From positions 482,577 to 546,576 of the forward strand of contig CH672415.1 of NCBI GenBank assembly GCA_000153145.1: a DNA stretch of 64,000 nt. The letters are read 5' to 3'. Position 1 is the stretch's first letter. Every line of letters begins with the position of its first letter. The notes beneath the pieces are model-generated. The model saw nothing but the letters and a program-made list of their open reading frames with translations, was not told the origin of the DNA and ran no database searches. Shown here piece after piece: positions 60,864 to 64,000 of the stretch. This DNA comes from a marine actinobacterium PHSC20C1. GTDB taxonomy: Bacteria; Actinomycetota; Actinomycetes; Actinomycetales; Microbacteriaceae. The position numbers and the translations under genes are program-made.

Positions 60864-62633
60864 CTAGGATTGGGTGTTCTTGCTGAGGTAGTCGATCCGG
60901 GTTTGCAATTGAGTTACCGTCGCCTGAGCTACTGCTGGTCCCCCGCAGACTCGTCGTAGTTCTGCATGAATGAGGCCGTGCGGTTCATTGGCTAGCTTGG
61001 CGCGGCGCCCCACAAGATTGTTCAACAGGGTGCGTTGTTCCTTGAGTGTGCGATAGAGAGGCTGCGGCTGGTCAGCTTTTGGCCTGCTCTCGGCGCGACG
61101 GGACTGACGTTTTTGGCGCTGTAGCAGCAGTTCACGCACTTGCTCTGGCTCCAGAATGCCGGGAAGTCCGATGAAGTCGAGTTCTTCATCACTGCCAGTT
61201 TCTGCCGCGAACCCGAATTCGTTACCATCAAAGAGCACGCGGTCGAAATTCGCGTCTGACTCGAGAGCTTCCCAAATGAATTCGTCAGCGAGCTGATCAC
61301 TCGTTTTCTCTTCCCGATTCTCGCTATCGAGAAGGCTGTCATCGAGAAGCTCATCGTTGGCACTGTCGCGATCGAGCGCGTGATCACGCTCCTGTTCGAG
61401 CTTCTCGGCAAGGAGCATCAGTGATGGCACACTCGGCAAGAAAATCGATGCGGTCTCGCCTCGGCGGCGAACACGCACAAACCGGCCGACGGCTTGGGCA
61501 AAGTAGAGCGGAGTGGATGCGGAGGTCGCGTAGACGCCAACCGCAAGTCGAGGAACGTCGACGCCTTCAGACACCATCCGCACGGCAACCATCCAACGAC
61601 TGTCGCTTGATGCGAACTTCTCGATGCGAGCCGACGATTCTTTCTCGTCGGAGAGCACAATGGTTGCCGGCTCCCCGGTGATCTCTTTGATGAGACCGGC
61701 ATAGGCGCGAGCGGCAAGTTGGTCGGTGGCAATGACGAGGCCACCCGCATCCGGAATTGAGTGTCGCACTTCGCTGAGACGGCGGTCCGCCGCTCGCAAC
61801 ACCGCGGGCATCCACTCGCCTTTGGGGTCGAGGGCGGTTCGCCACGCTTGCGAGGTGACGTCTTTAGTGTCGCCCTCCCCTAGCCGCGCTTCCATCTCAT
61901 CGCCCATGCGTGTTCGCCATCGCATCTTGCCGGCGTAGGCCATGAACATGACGGGACGCACGACACCATCGGAAAGGGCGCGACCGTAGCCGTAACTATA
62001 GTCAGTGACGGAGGTGCGGATGCCGTTGCCGTCGGGCGCGTAGGTGACGAACGGAATGGGGGCGGTGTCGCTTCGGAAGGGGGTTCCGGTGAGCGAGAGT
62101 CGTCGAGTTGCCCGTCCAAACGCTTGGTGAATTGCATCGCCCCAGCTCAACGCGTCACCACCGTGGTGCACCTCGTCGAGAATGACAAGTGTTCGCGCCG
62201 AATCGGTGATCTCTTGGTGCAAAGACGCTTTCATAGCGACTTGGGCGTAGGTTACGGCAAGTCCGTTGAATCGGCGTCCGCCCCAGGCATCACCGTTTGA
62301 GAATCCAGGATTAAGACGAAGGCCAACGCGATCGGCGGCGTCTGCCCATTGCCGTTTGAGGTGATCGGTAGGCGCAACAACAGTGACACGGTCTATGTCG
62401 CGTCGAGCGATAAGTTCGACAGCGAGCCGCAACGCGAAGGTGGTCTTGCCTGCTCCGGGGGTTGCTGCAGCGAGGAAGTCGAGCGGCTCCCGCTCAAAGT
62501 AGAGGTCGAGGGCTTCGGCCTGCCACGCTCGCAGCTTGGACGCGGTGCCTCTGGCGGCGCGTTCAGGGTACGACGGTGAGAGATGTTCCGCCGCGAACGT
62601 GCCCACGGTAGGGCCAGGCAATGGAGTGCTCAC
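60864..62633 (-). CDS. DEAD/DEAH-box superfamily 2 helicase (type III res-like)
   Basis: A 589-residue helicase. Motif I ATPGAGKTTFALRLA (about residue 57), motif Ia VVAPTDHLKRQW, motif II LVILDEVHHGGD (about 150), motif III LSLTGTPFRSD, and motifs V-VI MVSEGVDVPRLAVG and QAVGRFVRVRRRG. The acidic linker (about 420-470) and basic C-terminal region are specific. Related actinobacterial helicases belong to the damage-inducible set. GTG start; its promoter matches the PafBC motif and is placed for a leaderless transcript. Confidence 0.88.
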   Translation of the reverse strand: MSTPLPGPTVGTFAAEHLSPSYPERAARGTASKLRAWQAEALDLYFEREPLDFLAAATPGAGKTTFALRLAVELIARRDIDRVTVVAPTDHLKRQWADAADRVGLRLNPGFSNGDAWGGRRFNGLAVTYAQVAMKASLHQEITDSARTLVILDEVHHGGDALSWGDAIHQAFGRATRRLSLTGTPFRSDTAPIPFVTYAPDGNGIRTSVTDYSYGYGRALSDGVVRPVMFMAYAGKMRWRTRMGDEMEARLGEGDTKDVTSQAWRTALDPKGEWMPAVLRAADRRLSEVRHSIPDAGGLVIATDQLAARAYAGLIKEITGEPATIVLSDEKESSARIEKFASSDSRWMVAVRMVSEGVDVPRLAVGVYATSASTPLYFAQAVGRFVRVRRRGETASIFLPSVPSLMLLAEKLEQERDHALDRDSANDELLDDSLLDSENREEKTSDQLADEFIWEALESDANFDRVLFDGNEFGFAAETGSDEELDFIGLPGILEPEQVRELLLQRQKRQSRRAESRPKADQPQPLYRTLKEQRTLLNNLVGRRAKLANEPHGLIHAELRRVCGGPAVAQATVTQLQTRIDYLSKNTQS

Positions 62634-62641
62634 TTGATAAG

Positions 62642-62664
62642 ACTTTACCGCTTGCCGCTGACAA
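62642..62664 (-). promoter_or_regulatory. PafBC/RecA-NDp-type promoter of the helicase gene
   Basis: Minus-strand motif TTGTCAGCG (62664-62656), exactly 8 bp, then TAAAGT (62647-62642). The mycobacterial RecA-independent damage promoter is TTGTCRGTG-N8-TANNNT; here there is one mismatch (C for T at position 8) and the spacing and -10 are exact. Eight bases separate the -10 from the GTG start of the helicase. PafB and PafC are encoded in this window. Confidence 0.7.
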
Positions 62665-62700
62665 CGTTCGCCGCGCGTGCGGAGTTTCTCCTGCTAGGCA

Positions 62701-63948
62701 TTAGTCGCGTTGGCCCAGCCGCGGGCGTTCGGAACGCTCGACGCCCAACAGTCGTGCTGGACCTATCGCTCCAGTTCCGAATCGCGCAGATGCGGCTTCC
62801 ATCGCTTCTTCCGCGTCACGCCAGCCATCGGTAGTGTCCCACAGGCTCAACTGTCCGGCTCCTGGCTCTACAAGCTGTTCGCCGCGCACTCCCACTAGCC
62901 GCACCGGCCGACCCCTTACCGCGAATTCTTCATAGATGCCCCGGACTGTGTCGTAGAGCGTGCGCCCGAGGTCTGTCGGTTCGGGCAGGGTTCGCGAGCG
63001 AGTCACGGTACTGAAGTCTTCAAATCTCAGCTTCAGCACAACCGTGCGCGCAACCATTCCAGCCGAGCGTAATCGAACGGCGACCTTTCCTGAAAGACGC
63101 AACAACTCCCGGCGAATCTCGTCGGCGTCGAGAATGTCGACTTCAAAAGTTGTCTCGTGCCCAATGCTCTTCTCCGCTGGACGTTCCACCACATCACGCG
63201 GATCGTTACCCCACGCAAGGTTGTGCAGTTTTACGGCACCAGCCTCGCCGACCGCCCGCGTTAGCGTCTGGCGGTCCGCGTGTGCAATATCAGCGATGGT
63301 GGCGAAGCCACGCTCGCGCAGCACTTCCGCGGTCTTGCCGCCAACACCCCACAGCGCAGAAATTGGCAACGGGTGCAGAAATTCGGTCGTCTTATCGGCT
63401 GGAATCACCAGTAGTCCATCGGGTTTAGACAGGCCAGACGCGACTTTCGCTACATACTTGGATGCCGCCGCACCCACTGAGCAGACCAGGCCAGTCTCCG
63501 CAAATACCCGAGCGCGCAACAGTGCTGCTACGTGCTTTGGTGACCCGTAGATAGCGCGGGCGCCAGCGACATCCAGAAAGGCTTCATCGATTCCCAAGCG
63601 TTCGACCTTGGGAGTGAGGTCATCGCAGATCTCGAAAACCTTCTTTGAGAAGTATTGGTAGCGCTCAAAGTGTGGCTCGAGAACAATGGCTTTAGGGCAG
63701 CGACGAAGCGCAAGAGCCATTGGCATTGCAGAGTTGACGCCGTACTTGCGTGCTTCGTAGGTGGCCGCCGTAACTACGGAGCGCGAGGAGTTGTGGCCAA
63801 CAATCACCGGCTTTCCGATAAGTTCTGGGCGGTCGAGTAACTCAACAGAGGCGAAGAACGCGTCCATGTCGACGTGAAGGATGGTCGCGGTGCTGTCATC
63901 GACGTCTTCAGCGGAAACGTACCGCGTTAGTCCGTCTTGTTTGCCCAT
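62701..63948 (-). CDS. dinB: DNA polymerase IV (DinB)
   Basis: A 415-residue Y-family polymerase with an intact active site: ILHVDMDAFFASVELLDRPE (Asp of the palm), and VERLGIDEAFLDVAGA (Asp-Glu), HhH region ALWGVGGKTAEVLRERGF, and little-finger domain (about 235-345). The C-terminus includes QLSLWDTTDG, a probable beta-clamp-binding motif (QxSLW). It performs low-fidelity translesion synthesis. A -10 GATAAT lies six bases before the ATG. Confidence 0.93.
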   Translation of the reverse strand: MGKQDGLTRYVSAEDVDDSTATILHVDMDAFFASVELLDRPELIGKPVIVGHNSSRSVVTAATYEARKYGVNSAMPMALALRRCPKAIVLEPHFERYQYFSKKVFEICDDLTPKVERLGIDEAFLDVAGARAIYGSPKHVAALLRARVFAETGLVCSVGAAASKYVAKVASGLSKPDGLLVIPADKTTEFLHPLPISALWGVGGKTAEVLRERGFATIADIAHADRQTLTRAVGEAGAVKLHNLAWGNDPRDVVERPAEKSIGHETTFEVDILDADEIRRELLRLSGKVAVRLRSAGMVARTVVLKLRFEDFSTVTRSRTLPEPTDLGRTLYDTVRGIYEEFAVRGRPVRLVGVRGEQLVEPGAGQLSLWDTTDGWRDAEEAMEAASARFGTGAIGPARLLGVERSERPRLGQRD

Positions 63949-63954
63949 CTATGC

Positions 63955-63977
63955 ATTATCTCAGGTCCCTCTGACGC
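63955..63977 (-). promoter_or_regulatory. Candidate dinB promoter
   Basis: Minus-strand -10 GATAAT (63960-63955), six bases before the dinB ATG, with GCGTCAGAG (63977-63969) exactly 8 bp upstream. The latter keeps the GTCAG core of the PafBC motif (TTGTCRGTG) but has three mismatches, so damage control by PafBC is only suggested. No LexA box is present in the 52 bases upstream. Confidence 0.4.
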
Positions 63978-64000
63978 TGGCAGAACGTAGAAAAGGGGCG

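Noticed and set aside
1..64000. CRISPR arrays, insertion sequences or prophage
   Set aside because: No regularly spaced repeats, transposase, integrase or phage structural genes were found anywhere in the window.

Overview
The window looks like a chromosomal segment of a high-GC Gram-positive bacterium (Actinomycetota), most likely of the family Microbacteriaceae. Support: an RbpA RNA polymerase-binding protein, the PafB/PafC WYL regulator pair, a HelY-type helicase next to tatA/tatC, a polyprenol-phosphate-mannose synthase next to an apolipoprotein N-acyltransferase, an imuA'-imuB-dnaE2 mutagenesis cassette, a LexA box of the actinobacterial CGAAC-N4-GTTCG type, and many GTG starts, several apparently on leaderless mRNAs. 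The family assignment is an inference from gene content; no rRNA is present.

Region by region: 0-10 kb holds a truncated lipoprotein gene, a VOC protein, a short UvrA-like ABC protein, a DUF305/DUF3105 pair, a MerR-controlled mer-like locus (thioredoxin-like protein and flavin disulfide reductase), and an ArsR-MFS-APC transporter block. 10-12.4 kb is a translationally coupled pxpA-pxpB-pxpC (5-oxoprolinase) operon. 12.4-12.65 kb is the only gap of about 300 bp and contains a 28-bp Xer/dif-like recombination site. 12.65-14.4 kb is an SbtA/SbtB bicarbonate-transporter/PII-like pair with a divergent winged-helix regulator and a repeat-rich operator region. 14.4-18.9 kb holds UPF0303, NUDIX, SDR, NfeD-SPFH, a glycerophosphodiesterase and rbpA. 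18.9-30.2 kb is one long co-directional run on the minus strand: HAD, trmI, FKBP lipoprotein, pafB, pafC, two small membrane proteins, tatA, tatC, helY, lnt, ppm. 30-46 kb has housekeeping and transport genes (PAC2, uppP, M20 peptidase, tRNA-Leu(GAG), PadR, UbiB-like kinase, SulP, APC, J-domain/NERD protein, glutathione peroxidase, ABC exporter, RNase HI, ZIP). 45.7-54.5 kb contains an M18 aminopeptidase, an Eis-like acetyltransferase, a solitary DarT-like protein with a zinc-ribbon, two paralogous SGNH-like proteins with degenerate active-site blocks (one fused to GAF), a DUF5997/LysR-substrate-domain pair and a DrrAB exporter.

54.5-64 kb is a DNA-damage-tolerance region: imuA'-imuB-dnaE2 with a LexA box inside the promoter spacer, a cold-shock gene with a strong terminator, a DEAD/DEAH helicase with a promoter matching the PafBC/RecA-independent damage motif, and dinB. 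The same window therefore holds a LexA target, a probable PafBC target and the pafBC genes. No CRISPR array, insertion sequence, prophage or rRNA was seen.
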